The notes beneath the pieces are model-generated. The model had not been told where the DNA came from. It saw nothing but the letters and a program-made list of their open reading frames with translations, and did no database searches. 64,000 nucleotides of DNA from Emcibacteraceae bacterium (lineage in GTDB: Bacteria; Pseudomonadota; Alphaproteobacteria; Sphingomonadales; Emcibacteraceae): contig JAWKXO010000001.1 of the NCBI GenBank assembly GCA_041396985.1, positions 248,001 to 312,000 of the forward strand. Reading direction: 5' to 3'. The position numbers were made by a program, and so were the translations under genes. Below are positions 36,553 through 46,429 of the stretch, piece after piece. The stretch's first letter is position 1, and every line of letters begins with the position of its first letter.

Positions 36553-38055
36553 ATGACGGATCATATAAATTCCTCGAATTTTTCGCCCTCACCCCTTACC
36601 ACGACTCCATTTACTGAAGATGACAAGTTCCATGATGAGTGTGGTGTTTTTGGCGTTTTTGATACACCGGAGGCGTCAACTCATACAGTGCTCGGACTTC
36701 ATTCATTGCAGCATCGCGGTCAGGAAGCGGCTGGTATTGTAAGCTATTATGACGGGCAGTTTTATGCCCATAAATCAACAGGCCATGTAGCGGATAATTT
36801 TAACACAAAATCAGTGATCGAGTCGCTGCCCGGCAACAGCGCTATCGGCCATGTGCGTTATTCAACTGCCGGCGGATCAGGTCTTCGAAATATCCAGCCG
36901 CTGTTTGCTGATCTTGCCAGTGGCGGTTTTGCGGTTGCTCATAACGGCAATCTGACCAATGCCCTCACCCTTAGAAAGCATCTGGTTGATAAGGGAGCGA
37001 TTTTCCAGTCGACATCCGATTCTGAAGTGGTCATTCATCTTATTGCCACCAGTACATACTTAACACTACAGGATAAATTTATTGATGCAATGCGCCGGAT
37101 AGAAGGCGCATTTGCTTTTGTGGCCCTAAGTGAAGACTGCCTGATCGGCGCGCGTGACCCGCTTGGGGTGCGCCCGCTGGTACTTGGGAAGTTACCCAAT
37201 GATGGTTATATTTTCGCGTCGGAAACCTGCGCGCTGGATATTATCGGAGCCGATTTTATCCGTGATGTGGAACCGGGCGAAGTCATTACCGTCAATAAAA
37301 ATGGCATGACAAGTATTAAACCCTTCCCAGTATCGCACCCACGCCCCTGTATATTTGAACATGTTTATTTTTCACGACCCGACAGCCTTACCAACGGCAC
37401 CAGTATTTATAAGGTCCGCAAAAATATAGGCAAGGAACTGGCAAAAGAATGTAAGCTCAATGCCGATCTTGTGGTTCCTGTTCCTGACAGCGGTGTTCCA
37501 GCCGCAATCGGCTATGCCCAGGAAGCGGGCATTCCATTTGAGCTTGGCATCATCCGAAATCATTATGTCGGGCGCACATTCATTGAGCCATCCGACAATA
37601 TTCGCCATCTTGGCGTAAAGCTGAAACATAACGCAAACCGTGGTGAGCTGGACGGAAAAATTGTTGTGCTGGTTGATGACAGTATTGTCCGTGGTACAAC
37701 ATCAGTTAAAATTGTTGATATGGTCAGACAGGCCGGGGCAAAGGAAGTTCACCTTTATATTGCCAGCCCGCCAACAACCGATCCCTGTTTTTACGGGGTG
37801 GATACCCCGGACAAGGACAAATTGCTGGCGTCCAGAATGTCGATCGAGGAAATGGCCGGGTATATCGGTGCCGACAGTCTGAAATTCATTTCAATTGACG
37901 GTCTTTACCGGGCCGTCGGTGAAGCAAAAAGAAATAATAATAAACCGCAATATTGTGATGCCTGTTTCAGTGGTGAATATCCAACACCGCTGACCGATAA
38001 TAACGCTTCAGATGATGACAAACAATTCTCGCTGCTGACGGATTACCGAAAATGA
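36553..38055 (+). CDS. purF: Amidophosphoribosyltransferase
   Basis: First committed step of purine synthesis: PRPP plus glutamine to phosphoribosylamine. 500 residues. The glutaminase nucleophile Cys is in HDECGVFGVF (about residue 31), so roughly 30 residues form a propeptide that would be removed. PRPP-binding motif VVLVDDSIVRGTTS, and GLHSLQHRGQEAAGI near the N-terminus. Follows cvpA in the classical cvpA-purF order; the stop overlaps the SDR start (ATGA). Confidence 0.97.
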   Translation: MTDHINSSNFSPSPLTTTPFTEDDKFHDECGVFGVFDTPEASTHTVLGLHSLQHRGQEAAGIVSYYDGQFYAHKSTGHVADNFNTKSVIESLPGNSAIGHVRYSTAGGSGLRNIQPLFADLASGGFAVAHNGNLTNALTLRKHLVDKGAIFQSTSDSEVVIHLIATSTYLTLQDKFIDAMRRIEGAFAFVALSEDCLIGARDPLGVRPLVLGKLPNDGYIFASETCALDIIGADFIRDVEPGEVITVNKNGMTSIKPFPVSHPRPCIFEHVYFSRPDSLTNGTSIYKVRKNIGKELAKECKLNADLVVPVPDSGVPAAIGYAQEAGIPFELGIIRNHYVGRTFIEPSDNIRHLGVKLKHNANRGELDGKIVVLVDDSIVRGTTSVKIVDMVRQAGAKEVHLYIASPPTTDPCFYGVDTPDKDKLLASRMSIEEMAGYIGADSLKFISIDGLYRAVGEAKRNNNKPQYCDACFSGEYPTPLTDNNASDDDKQFSLLTDYRK

Positions 38056-38789
38056 TATTAAAAGATAAAATTGCTGTCGTGACCGGCGCTTCACGCGGGA
38101 TCGGCTATGCCACGGCAAAAGCACTCGCCAAAGAAGGCGCGCATATATTTGCCATTGCCCGCACTGTTGGTTCACTGGAAGCCCTTGATGATGACATCAA
38201 AAAGCTTGGCGGCGAAACTACACTGGTACCACTAGATATTACAGATTATGACGCGCTGGACAGGATGGGTGGGATTATTGCCAAAAAATACGGAAAGCTT
38301 GATATTCTGGTCGGCAACGCCGGTACCCTTGGTGATATTACCCCGATAAGCCATTTAAAGCCGAAAGTCTGGCAACAGATAATGGACGTCAATGTGACCG
38401 CGAATTACCGACTGATCAGATCTCTAGACCCGCTTCTGCGGGCTGCGGAATATGGGCGTGCCGTTTTTGTCGGCTCTGCCACTTTGGTAAGGGAACCTCG
38501 CCCGTTCTGGGGCGGATACGCTATCAGCAAAGCTGCTCTTGAATGTATGGTGAGAACCTATGCTGCGGAAATTGAAAAATCAAATCTGCGTGTTAATATT
38601 TTAAATCCCGGTCCGATCAGGACAGCCATGAGGGCACGCGCCATGCCGGGTGAAGATCCAAGTCTAGTTGATCCACCGGAAGCGCTGATGCCATTAATGT
38701 TGAAACTTTGCTCGCCTGATTTTGATGAGAATGGCAAAATTGCCGATTTCAGAAAATTTAAAAATGGCGACGATAATATTTTTGTTTAA
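38052..38789 (+). CDS. Short-chain dehydrogenase/reductase downstream of purF
   Basis: 245-residue classical SDR: GASRGIG (12-18), VGNAGTL, VGSATL (Ser) and YAISKAAL (Tyr, Lys). It overlaps purF by 4 bases, so is translated with it; an SDR at this place is common in alphaproteobacteria although its substrate is not known to me. NAD(P) use is inferred from the fold. Convergent with the VOC genes, 9 bases from the next stop. Confidence 0.88.
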   Translation: MILKDKIAVVTGASRGIGYATAKALAKEGAHIFAIARTVGSLEALDDDIKKLGGETTLVPLDITDYDALDRMGGIIAKKYGKLDILVGNAGTLGDITPISHLKPKVWQQIMDVNVTANYRLIRSLDPLLRAAEYGRAVFVGSATLVREPRPFWGGYAISKAALECMVRTYAAEIEKSNLRVNILNPGPIRTAMRARAMPGEDPSLVDPPEALMPLMLKLCSPDFDENGKIADFRKFKNGDDNIFV

Positions 38790-38798
38790 TTTCTAAAA

Positions 38799-39185
38799 TT
38801 AACTTTCAAAATTACCGCTATAGTTAAAAACCGCAAATTTATTTCCGTCCGGATCACGGAAATAAGCGATATAAAAACCAGGTGTAGTACGCTCGCCAGG
38901 TGCCCCCTCGTCGGTGCCACCATTTTCAAGGGCGCAATTATAAACGTCATTTACCTGGTCCGGGGACATGGCATTAAATGCTGTCATAACACCATTTCCC
39001 ACACTGGCGTCCTTACCGTCATAGGGCAGACACACTGAAAAAGACGGCTGATCCGGTGTAATATTCCAGACGATAAAATTTTCATAATCCATAGTTCGCT
39101 TTGCCCCAAGAATTCCCAGAACCTTGTCAAAAAAGCTCCCCGAATTTTTTATATCTTTTGTCCCAACCATTGTATAACCGATCAT
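38799..39185 (-). CDS. VOC family (glyoxalase-like) protein, copy 3
   Basis: 128 residues with one vicinal-oxygen-chelate module pair, about the size of a single glyoxalase/bleomycin-resistance domain. Landmarks: MIGYTMVGTKD, FFDKVLG, CLPYDG, VGNG, YIAYFRDPDGNKFAVF. Very similar to the two genes upstream. The final YFRDPDGN loop carries the usual C-terminal metal-site region, though the metal ligands are not obvious in this subfamily. Function unknown. Confidence 0.85.
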   Translation of the reverse strand: MIGYTMVGTKDIKNSGSFFDKVLGILGAKRTMDYENFIVWNITPDQPSFSVCLPYDGKDASVGNGVMTAFNAMSPDQVNDVYNCALENGGTDEGAPGERTTPGFYIAYFRDPDGNKFAVFNYSGNFES

Positions 39186-39211
39186 GACTTATTTCTCCCA
39201 AATAATTTGTT

Positions 39212-39595
39212 TTAAAGATGCTCATCGCTATCATAATGATAAACGGCAAGCTTGTTACCATCAAGATCGCGGAAATAACCGATATAATAACCACCATCGC
39301 GCATTCCCGGCGCCCCCTCATCCGATGCGCCATTTTTAATGGCACAGTCATAAACTTTATGGACTTCTTCAGCACCCGCAACAGGAAAGGCAATCATTGA
39401 ACCGTTCCCTACCGTTGCCGGGTTACCATCATATGGAATACAAATTGAAAAAGACGGCTTGTCGGCGGCATCATTCCATAGAATAAATTTTTCATAGTCC
39501 ATTTTTCGCGAAGCCCCCAGCATGCCGAGCACTTCATCATAAAATGCTGCGGCACGCTTCATGTCCTTAACGCCGACCATGATATAACCGATCAT
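39212..39595 (-). CDS. VOC family (glyoxalase-like) protein, copy 2
   Basis: 127 residues, same layout as the neighbours: MIGYIMVGVKD, FYDEVLGMLGA, CIPYDG, ATVGNGSM, YIGYFRDLDGNKLAVY. Shares the MDYEKFILWN-like stretch more closely with copy 3 than copy 1 does, suggesting that 2 and 3 are the younger pair. Metal-dependent dioxygenase, isomerase or binding roles all occur in this superfamily. Confidence 0.85.
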   Translation of the reverse strand: MIGYIMVGVKDMKRAAAFYDEVLGMLGASRKMDYEKFILWNDAADKPSFSICIPYDGNPATVGNGSMIAFPVAGAEEVHKVYDCAIKNGASDEGAPGMRDGGYYIGYFRDLDGNKLAVYHYDSDEHL

Positions 39596-39616
39596 TGTTA
39601 TTTGCCCTTCTTAAAA

Positions 39617-39991
39617 TTATCCCACCGGACAAAAGGCAGAAAATTTGTTCCCATCCATATCGCGGAAATAGGCAAGATAATAGCTTTCCCCACGAAGACC
39701 GGGCTTGCCTTCACAGCTTCCGCCGTTCTCAAGAGCGACTTTATACATATTATCAACATCTTCCTGTGATTTGGCGCCAAAGGAGATCATGGTTCCATTT
39801 CCGACAGTGGCGGCATTGCCATCATATGGCAGACATGCTGCAAATAATGGTCTGCCAGGATTTCCATCCGACCACATGATTGACCTGTCACTTTCCATCA
39901 TCCGGCTCGCGCCGACAACGCCCAGAACTTTATCAAAAAAATCACCTGCTTTTTTTAAATCTTTGGTACCGACCATTGCATAACTTATCAT
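39617..39991 (-). CDS. VOC family (glyoxalase-like) protein, copy 1
   Basis: 124 residues, first of three tandem paralogues on the leftward strand: MISYAMVGTKD, FFDKVLGVVGASR, CLPYDGNAATVGNG, YYLAYFRDMDGNKF. AGGAG lies about 9 bases before the ATG. Copies are 20-30 bases apart, so all three are likely on one transcript. It lies 30 bases downstream of der. Confidence 0.85.
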   Translation of the reverse strand: MISYAMVGTKDLKKAGDFFDKVLGVVGASRMMESDRSIMWSDGNPGRPLFAACLPYDGNAATVGNGTMISFGAKSQEDVDNMYKVALENGGSCEGKPGLRGESYYLAYFRDMDGNKFSAFCPVG

Positions 39992-40021
39992 TTTTATTAT
40001 CTCCTGAATGTTTATATGAGT

Positions 40022-41437
40022 TTAATTTTTTTTATATGGGTTATCCCCTTTTCGTAACATGATACGAACGGGCACACCCGGCATATCAAAATCCCACCTG
40101 AGTTCATTTAAAAGATACCTGACATAACTGTCTGCCACATCCGCCGGACGGTTGGTAAAAATAGCAAAAGTAGGCGGCCGGGTTTTAACCTGCGTAATAT
40201 AGCGCATTTTGGTTCGTCTGCCTTTTACCGATGGCGCGGGATGATACTGTAATGTCTGTGTCAGCCATTTATTCAGCTTTGCTGTACTGATCCGGCGGTT
40301 CCAAAGCTTATAGGTGGTAAATATCTGTTCCATCAATTTATCGAGCCCTCGCCCGGTCAGAGCGGAAACAGGAATAATCGGAATACCTTTAATCTGTGGC
40401 AAGCTATGTTCCAGCTTATGGGCGATATCTTTCATCACCTCCTGACGGTTCTCGAGAAGATCATATTTATTTAGCCCTATTACAAGGGCGCGACCTTCCT
40501 GTACCACCAGACTGGCAATGGATAGATCCTGTTTTTCAAATGGCTGGGTCGCATCAATCAGCAAAACCACCACCTCAGCAAAATTAAGAGCGCGGATGGT
40601 ATCAGCCACAGACAGCTTTTCGAGCTTTTCCTGCACTTTTGATTTTCGCCGCATTCCAGCTGTATCAAAAATACGCAGCTCCCGCCCGTCATAGTTATAA
40701 TTGACGCCAATGGAATCCCGGGTAAGCCCGGCCTCCGGCCCTGTCAGCATCCGCTCTTCACCAAGCAATTTATTGATCAGTGTTGATTTTCCGACATTGG
40801 GGCGACCGACAATAGCAAGTTGCATGGGCAGTCCGTCATCCTGCTCACTTTGTACTTCGTCTTCTTCGCTGACCTCGCCTTCGATAATGACTGACTTTGG
40901 CGTAATTTCTTCCTGCGCTTCAGCAAAAGGATCAATTCCGAGTTCACGAAGTTTTTCGTCAAAGGCATCAATCAGGTCCGCCAGTCCTTCACCATGCTCA
41001 GCAGACAGGGGGATCGGCTGGCCAAGACCAAGGGAGAATGCCTCATACATTCCGTTTTCCCCCGCCTTTCCTTCAGACTTATTGGCTATAAGGATTGCCG
41101 GCTTCTTGCCTTTGCGCAATATATCGGCAAAATGTTTGTCGAGTGGCGTTACGCCGGCACGGGCGTCAATCATAAAAAGGGTAAAATCAGCTTCTTCAAT
41201 GGCTTTTTCAGTCTGAGCGCGCATACGTGCAGACAAACTGTCATCTTTGCCTTCTTCAAGCCCGGCAGTATCAACAATTCGGAATTTAAATTCACCAAGA
41301 GACGCCATAGCGTCACGCCGGTCACGGGTAACGCCCGGTGTATCATCCACAAGCGCAAGTCTTTTGCCTACTAGTCGGTTAAAGAGCGTTGATTTCCCTA
41401 CATTCGGCCTTCCGATAATTGCGACTGTGAAAATCAT
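40022..41437 (-). CDS. der: Ribosome biogenesis GTPase Der
   Basis: Double-Era GTPase needed for 50S assembly. 471 residues with two GTPase domains: GRPNVGKST at about 8-16 with DTAGLEEG, and GRPNVGKST at about 212-220 with DTAGMRRK; C-terminal KH-like domain (PTFAIFTNRP). An acidic linker separates the GTPase domains. Downstream of bamB, the usual bamB-der order. Confidence 0.98.
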   Translation of the reverse strand: MIFTVAIIGRPNVGKSTLFNRLVGKRLALVDDTPGVTRDRRDAMASLGEFKFRIVDTAGLEEGKDDSLSARMRAQTEKAIEEADFTLFMIDARAGVTPLDKHFADILRKGKKPAILIANKSEGKAGENGMYEAFSLGLGQPIPLSAEHGEGLADLIDAFDEKLRELGIDPFAEAQEEITPKSVIIEGEVSEEDEVQSEQDDGLPMQLAIVGRPNVGKSTLINKLLGEERMLTGPEAGLTRDSIGVNYNYDGRELRIFDTAGMRRKSKVQEKLEKLSVADTIRALNFAEVVVLLIDATQPFEKQDLSIASLVVQEGRALVIGLNKYDLLENRQEVMKDIAHKLEHSLPQIKGIPIIPVSALTGRGLDKLMEQIFTTYKLWNRRISTAKLNKWLTQTLQYHPAPSVKGRRTKMRYITQVKTRPPTFAIFTNRPADVADSYVRYLLNELRWDFDMPGVPVRIMLRKGDNPYKKN

Positions 41438-41470
41438 TTAAAATCAATTCATTAATAGTTTGTGCATTGC

Positions 41471-42826
41471 TTATCGCATTGCAACGATGTCACCATTTTT
41501 CAATAAAAAGTAAAGTGACTCATTTGAAATTATTGGTCCCATTGTCGAATCTGAAGGCAGTCTCATTCCTCCCGTCACAGCACCGGTATAGGGAGATAAG
41601 GTTACAGCATATCCGTGTGTAGATGTCACTATAACCCGATCACTGGCAACGACAGGGCCATTCCAGTCCACTGGCTCCTTACGAACATCCGGATCAGCAA
41701 AGCGTTCCAGCTGAGTAATCCAGATTATCCGACCATCACGTCGAGACATACAGATCACTTGTGAATCCGTATTAACGACATAAATAAATTCACCAATGAC
41801 CCATGGCGTATGCTCAGATCCGATATTCTGTTCCCAAAGACGAATACCGGTTCTGATATTAATCGCAACCATACGGCCGCTATGACTGATAAGGTAAACA
41901 TTTCCATCATATATTACCGGATGCCCATCAATATCGCGTAATGAAGCCATCGCCGTCAAACGACCCTGACGGCTTAAGGTATCAGTCCATACAACACGAC
42001 CGTTTTCAACACGCATTGCATATACTTCGCCAGAGGAATATCCGACAATTACTGTATTTTCAAACACAGCAGGACTAGCATTCCCGGCAAGCCCGGCATT
42101 TTCAGCAATACCCACTTCGTCCCAGATTACATCTCCATCCTCAGAATTCAGCGCAAAAATATGGTTATCATGAGTTACCCCGAAAACACGCCCTTCCGCA
42201 TATGTGGGTGATCCACGCATGGGAACACCAATTTCCCTAATCCAGATTTCACTACCGTCGTTAAGATTTAGAGCGCCAAACTGGCCATATCCGTTAACAA
42301 AGTAAAGGGCATTATCCCCAACTGTAACACCACCTCCATAGGCAAGCATTTTCGTCTCGCCTTTCATGGAATATTTATGATCCCATAAGCGTTTACCAGT
42401 TTCTGCATTAATGGCCGTAATCCTGGCTGTTGCATCAATAGCATATAAAACACCATCTTTAACAACAGGTTCAGAGACCAGTGCTTTACGCCCTGTCGTA
42501 CCTTCACCAATATCGTGGCTCCAAACTTTTTTGGGATTATCAGCAATCTGAAGGTGTTCCATGACATGCTGGCGGTTCCCACCGGCCTGGGCCCAATTTT
42601 CATTGACATACGGTTTAGGCAGAATGATTGTCGATCCTTTAAGCTGTGGATCTACCTGCAATTCCTGCTCAAAGGTCAAAACGGAAAATCTATCCCCTTC
42701 AATCGTGTCCCTGTTATTGGCTCCACCACCACCACACGATGTTAAAAGCAGTGCTGCAATACAAATGCCAAAAGCACCCTTTATTTTTTTATGCTGGACA
42801 ACCGGCAAATCGATTATGGTGGTCAT
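41471..42826 (-). CDS. bamB: Outer-membrane assembly lipoprotein BamB (PQQ-repeat propeller)
   Basis: 451 residues. Lipobox LLTSC (Cys about 31) after a longish N-terminal region, then beta-propeller blades with PQQ-type repeats ending in motifs such as TGKRLWDH, DGSEIWI, DGDVIWD, TGIRLWEQ, DGRIIWI. BamB assists BAM-mediated barrel insertion. AGGA lies 6 bases before the ATG. Placed between a YfgM-like gene and der, matching the yfgM-bamB-der order of many proteobacteria, which supports BamB over a dehydrogenase. Confidence 0.93.
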   Translation of the reverse strand: MTTIIDLPVVQHKKIKGAFGICIAALLLTSCGGGGANNRDTIEGDRFSVLTFEQELQVDPQLKGSTIILPKPYVNENWAQAGGNRQHVMEHLQIADNPKKVWSHDIGEGTTGRKALVSEPVVKDGVLYAIDATARITAINAETGKRLWDHKYSMKGETKMLAYGGGVTVGDNALYFVNGYGQFGALNLNDGSEIWIREIGVPMRGSPTYAEGRVFGVTHDNHIFALNSEDGDVIWDEVGIAENAGLAGNASPAVFENTVIVGYSSGEVYAMRVENGRVVWTDTLSRQGRLTAMASLRDIDGHPVIYDGNVYLISHSGRMVAINIRTGIRLWEQNIGSEHTPWVIGEFIYVVNTDSQVICMSRRDGRIIWITQLERFADPDVRKEPVDWNGPVVASDRVIVTSTHGYAVTLSPYTGAVTGGMRLPSDSTMGPIISNESLYFLLKNGDIVAMR

Positions 42827-42840
42827 AAAATTTCCTACTA

Positions 42841-43473
42841 TTATTCAATAACACTTAAATATTGTTCGGCACGATTTTTTACCGATGCTGGCACGTCCGC
42901 ATTAGCAATAAGGGCTTGCAAACTTGTTTTTGCCGCCTCATTGTCACCACTGTTGAGTTCGGATAGTGCAATAATCTCTGCAGCCAGATATTTAAATGAT
43001 GTCTCACCATTCAGGATAAGTGAAAGGCGCGAGCGAATGGCGTCAGTAGGGGCGGTATCAAGTTCAATAATTGCTGCCTGTATATTGGCCATATCCTTAT
43101 AAACTTCAGCGACTTCAACATTTTTTATAAAATTATCCAGCACTGCTACGGCACCGGCCTTGTCGTCTTTTTCAAGCGCAAGTTCTGCTTTTTTAAAAGA
43201 AGCAACAATTTCATATCCATCTACGCCGCTGGCGATAATCGGATCAAGAGCACTGCTAAGATTATCCCCTGACAATTTTAGGGCGTCTGTATAGGCTTCT
43301 GCCTGTTTATTATATTTGCCTTCAACGACATAAGTATAAAGTGAACGCCCGGCAACGACCAATACGATCCCGACAGCCATGCCGATCACCAGCTTGCCAT
43401 ATCGCTTCCATAAATCACTTATCTGTTTGTGGCGAATGTCTTCTTCGACTTCGCGAATAAACGCATCTGACAC
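42841..43473 (-). CDS. YfgM-like membrane-anchored tetratricopeptide protein
   Basis: 210 residues: short cytoplasmic N-terminus (REVEEDIRHKQISDLWKRYG), one membrane helix (LVIGMAVGIVLVVAG), then a helical TPR-like periplasmic domain. YfgM is an ancillary part of SecYEG/PpiD periplasmic chaperone traffic in E. coli. Start is GTG 43473 with AGGAG upstream. Lies 14 bases before bamB. The orthology is inferred mainly from order and topology. Confidence 0.85.
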   Translation of the reverse strand: MSDAFIREVEEDIRHKQISDLWKRYGKLVIGMAVGIVLVVAGRSLYTYVVEGKYNKQAEAYTDALKLSGDNLSSALDPIIASGVDGYEIVASFKKAELALEKDDKAGAVAVLDNFIKNVEVAEVYKDMANIQAAIIELDTAPTDAIRSRLSLILNGETSFKYLAAEIIALSELNSGDNEAAKTSLQALIANADVPASVKNRAEQYLSVIE

Positions 43474-43591
43474 CTGCGTCTCCTGTTCTTCTAATTAAAC
43501 AAAATTTATATAGGCGACAAAATAGCCGACCTTATCCCATAAGGCAATCAACCATTGCTTATAAACGCAATTAATTTGGCCTAATTAAGGC

Positions 43592-45148
43592 TTACTCCCA
43601 TTCAATTGTTCCGGGTGGTTTAGACGTAATATCATAGACAACGCGGTTTATGCCGCGAACTTCATTAATGATACGTGTGGAAACATGCCCGAGAAATTCA
43701 TGTGAATATGGATAATAGTCTGCGGTCATACCATCTGTTGAGGTCACTGCCCGCAGGGCACATACATACTCATATGTTCTGGCATCGCCCATAACCCCAA
43801 CCGTTCTGACCGGAAGAAGCACTGTAAAGGCCTGCCAAATTTCATTATAAAGCCCGGCTTTTTTAATTTCTTCCAGATAGATAACATCCGCTTTTCTTAA
43901 AATATCGCATTTTTCTTTCGTCACAACACCTGGCACACGAATGGCAAGCCCCGGTCCCGGAAACGGATGACGTTCAATAAAGGCTTCAGGCAGTCCCAGC
44001 TCACGCCCCAGTGCCCTAACCTCGTCTTTGAACAGCTCACGAAGCGGCTCAACCAGCGCCATATTCATCCGCTCAGGAAGTCCGCCAACATTATGATGCG
44101 ATTTTATCGTTACGCTGGGCCCACCGGTGAATGACACGCTTTCAATGACATCAGGATACAGGGTTCCCTGTGCCAGAAAATCAGCGCCACCGATTTTTCT
44201 TGCCTCTTCCTCGAAAACATCAATGAACAGTCCGCCGATTATTTTTCTTTTCTTTTCCGGATCATCAACGCCGGCAAGTTTGCCCAGGAATAGATCTTCT
44301 GCATCCACATGGACCAGATTAATATGGTAATGTTCCCGAAACAGGCTGACAACCTGATCGGCTTCATTGGCGCGCATCAGGCCATGATCAACAAATACGC
44401 AGGTTAACTGATCACCAATTGCTTCATGAAGCAGCACTGCTACAACAGAGCTGTCAACACCGCCGGAAAGTCCGCAAATGACCCTGCCCGTGCCAACCTG
44501 ATCGCGGATTTTGGCAATTTCCGTTTCCCTGAATGATGCCATCGTCCAGTCACCGGTGCAGCCAACTATTTTTTTAACAAAATTATCAAGCAGTTTTGCC
44601 CCGTCCGTCGTGTGAACCACTTCCGGATGAAACTGAACACCGTAAAATTTCTTTTCTTCGTTGGCGATTGCGGCAAATGGAGCATTACCACTGGTGGCGA
44701 TTACTTTAAAGCCTTCCGGGATAGCGTCAATTTTATCACCATGGCTCATCCAGACCTGATGTTTGGTCCCTACGTCCCAGAAACCTTCAAACAATGGACT
44801 ATCGGCTTTAATTTCAATAAAGGCGCGACCGAATTCACGTTCATCCGATGTCTGAACGCGCCCACCCATCTGCTCACACATGGTTTGTTCACCGTAACAG
44901 ATCCCCAACACCGGAACGCCCATTTTAAAGACCGCTTCCGGTGCGCGCGGCGTGTCGGTATCATAAACAGAATTTGGTCCGCCGGAGAGAATAATCCCTT
45001 TCGGATTAAATTTTTCAAGTATTTCTTCGGCTTTATTAAAGGGAATTATTTCCGAATAAACACCACTTTCTCTTACCCGTCTTGCAATAAGCTGGGTCAC
45101 CTGTGAGCCAAAATCAATAATTAAAATCCGGTCAGTCATAACGCTCAT
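43592..45148 (-). CDS. guaA: GMP synthase (glutamine-hydrolysing)
   Basis: XMP to GMP. 518 residues. Class I glutaminase domain: ILIIDFGSQ, GICYGEQTM (nucleophile Cys), FHPEVVHT. ATP-pyrophosphatase domain: GLSGGVDSSV; C-terminal dimerisation domain with HPFPGPGLAIR and KPPGTIEWE at the end. ATG 45148 is chosen; ATG 45139 is an in-frame alternative. Third in guaB-(RsmB-like)-guaA. Confidence 0.98.
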   Translation of the reverse strand: MSVMTDRILIIDFGSQVTQLIARRVRESGVYSEIIPFNKAEEILEKFNPKGIILSGGPNSVYDTDTPRAPEAVFKMGVPVLGICYGEQTMCEQMGGRVQTSDEREFGRAFIEIKADSPLFEGFWDVGTKHQVWMSHGDKIDAIPEGFKVIATSGNAPFAAIANEEKKFYGVQFHPEVVHTTDGAKLLDNFVKKIVGCTGDWTMASFRETEIAKIRDQVGTGRVICGLSGGVDSSVVAVLLHEAIGDQLTCVFVDHGLMRANEADQVVSLFREHYHINLVHVDAEDLFLGKLAGVDDPEKKRKIIGGLFIDVFEEEARKIGGADFLAQGTLYPDVIESVSFTGGPSVTIKSHHNVGGLPERMNMALVEPLRELFKDEVRALGRELGLPEAFIERHPFPGPGLAIRVPGVVTKEKCDILRKADVIYLEEIKKAGLYNEIWQAFTVLLPVRTVGVMGDARTYEYVCALRAVTSTDGMTADYYPYSHEFLGHVSTRIINEVRGINRVVYDITSKPPGTIEWE

Positions 45149-45157
45149 TCATCTCTT

Positions 45158-46420
45158 TCAATTGCTTTTGCTGTTTATATCTGTTTTCTCTAAAATTGCT
45201 ACAAAAAAACCGTCAGTTCCGCGGCTGTAAGGGCTAAGCTGTAAGGTTCCTTCCAGCTGTTCAATACCATTTTTTCTAATGGGAATAAGTGCAGCATCAT
45301 CATGTTTTTTAAGAAACGCTTCCACCTGATCCTCGTTTTCAGATTTTAAAATGGAACATGTCATATATGCGACCCGCCCACCCGGTTTTACGGCTTGCCA
45401 GGCTTCCTCAAGCAAAGCGGCCTGAGTATTGATATAATCTTCCAGAAGTTCCGGCGTTATTCGCCACTTACTTTCCGGATTACGTCGCCAGGTCCCAGTC
45501 CCGCTACAGGGAACATCAAGGATCACCCTGTCCATTTTTTCCTTAAATTCAGCCAGTTTCTCATGTCTGTTTTTTGGCGTTAAAACAAATGACTGAAAGA
45601 TATGCTGCTTTGCCCGTTTGGCTCTGACTTTAAGCTCTTTTAATCGGCTTTCGTGAATATCAAACGCATAAATCTGCCCTTTGTTTTTCATATAGCCTGC
45701 TGCGGCAAGTGCTTTACCACCGGCACCGGCACATAAATCCATAACCTGCTGTCCCGGCTTTAATTCCACATATTTAACGGCAAGCTGTGCTGCTTCATCC
45801 TGTATTTCGACAAGTCCGTTACGGTAAATCGGCCAGTCGCGGATCTGCTGCTGCTCCTCAATGATGAGTGCGCTGTTTGAATGAATACCGCGACGGTAAG
45901 CAATATTTTTTTCGTCCAGAAAGGCTATAATTTTTTCTGAATTTCTGGCTATTCTCAGCGTTAGCGGTGCCCGCTCATTTAAGGCCGATATTTCCTCCCT
46001 GAATTTAGCGCCAAAACGTTCTTTAAGCGCTGCTTCCAGCCATTTGGGATAGTTTAGCCTGTGATGCTCTTCTTTTACGGGCGGTAAATTCTCAAGCAAT
46101 TTTATTTCTTCATCGTTTAATTTTTCCGGCGCATGTGTCTCGCCGGTAAAATATTTTATCGGGTCATCATCCAGCTGTTTTAATGCCGCTATCACCATAA
46201 GCCGCGGATTATTATCAGATATGTCCGCCAAATAACCCCAGCGGCGAATAATTTCATAGAGCAGGTCGGTAATTTTGCGCCTGTCTTTCGACCCGGCATA
46301 CCGGCGGGCCGAGAAAAACTGGCGCACAATCACATCCGCCGACGAGCCATTTTCTTTTAAGGAATGAGCAACCTGCGCCGTAAGGTCAATTACGGCTTCT
46401 ATTCTGGCGGATGGTAACAT
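45158..46420 (-). CDS. RsmB/NOP family RNA m5C methyltransferase
   Basis: 420 residues. N-terminal NusB-like helical region (about 1-130), then a Rossmann methyltransferase: SAM motif DLCAGAGGKALA, catalytic cysteines in DVPCSGTGTWRRNPE (motif IV) and MTCSILKSENEDQ (motif VI). Modifies a cytosine in rRNA or tRNA; exact site cannot be read from sequence. Nested between guaB and guaA with about 10 bases on each side, so one transcript. Alphaproteobacterial gua clusters often include such a gene. Confidence 0.9.
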   Translation of the reverse strand: MLPSARIEAVIDLTAQVAHSLKENGSSADVIVRQFFSARRYAGSKDRRKITDLLYEIIRRWGYLADISDNNPRLMVIAALKQLDDDPIKYFTGETHAPEKLNDEEIKLLENLPPVKEEHHRLNYPKWLEAALKERFGAKFREEISALNERAPLTLRIARNSEKIIAFLDEKNIAYRRGIHSNSALIIEEQQQIRDWPIYRNGLVEIQDEAAQLAVKYVELKPGQQVMDLCAGAGGKALAAAGYMKNKGQIYAFDIHESRLKELKVRAKRAKQHIFQSFVLTPKNRHEKLAEFKEKMDRVILDVPCSGTGTWRRNPESKWRITPELLEDYINTQAALLEEAWQAVKPGGRVAYMTCSILKSENEDQVEAFLKKHDDAALIPIRKNGIEQLEGTLQLSPYSRGTDGFFVAILEKTDINSKSN

Positions 46421-46429
46421 CCAATTCTC

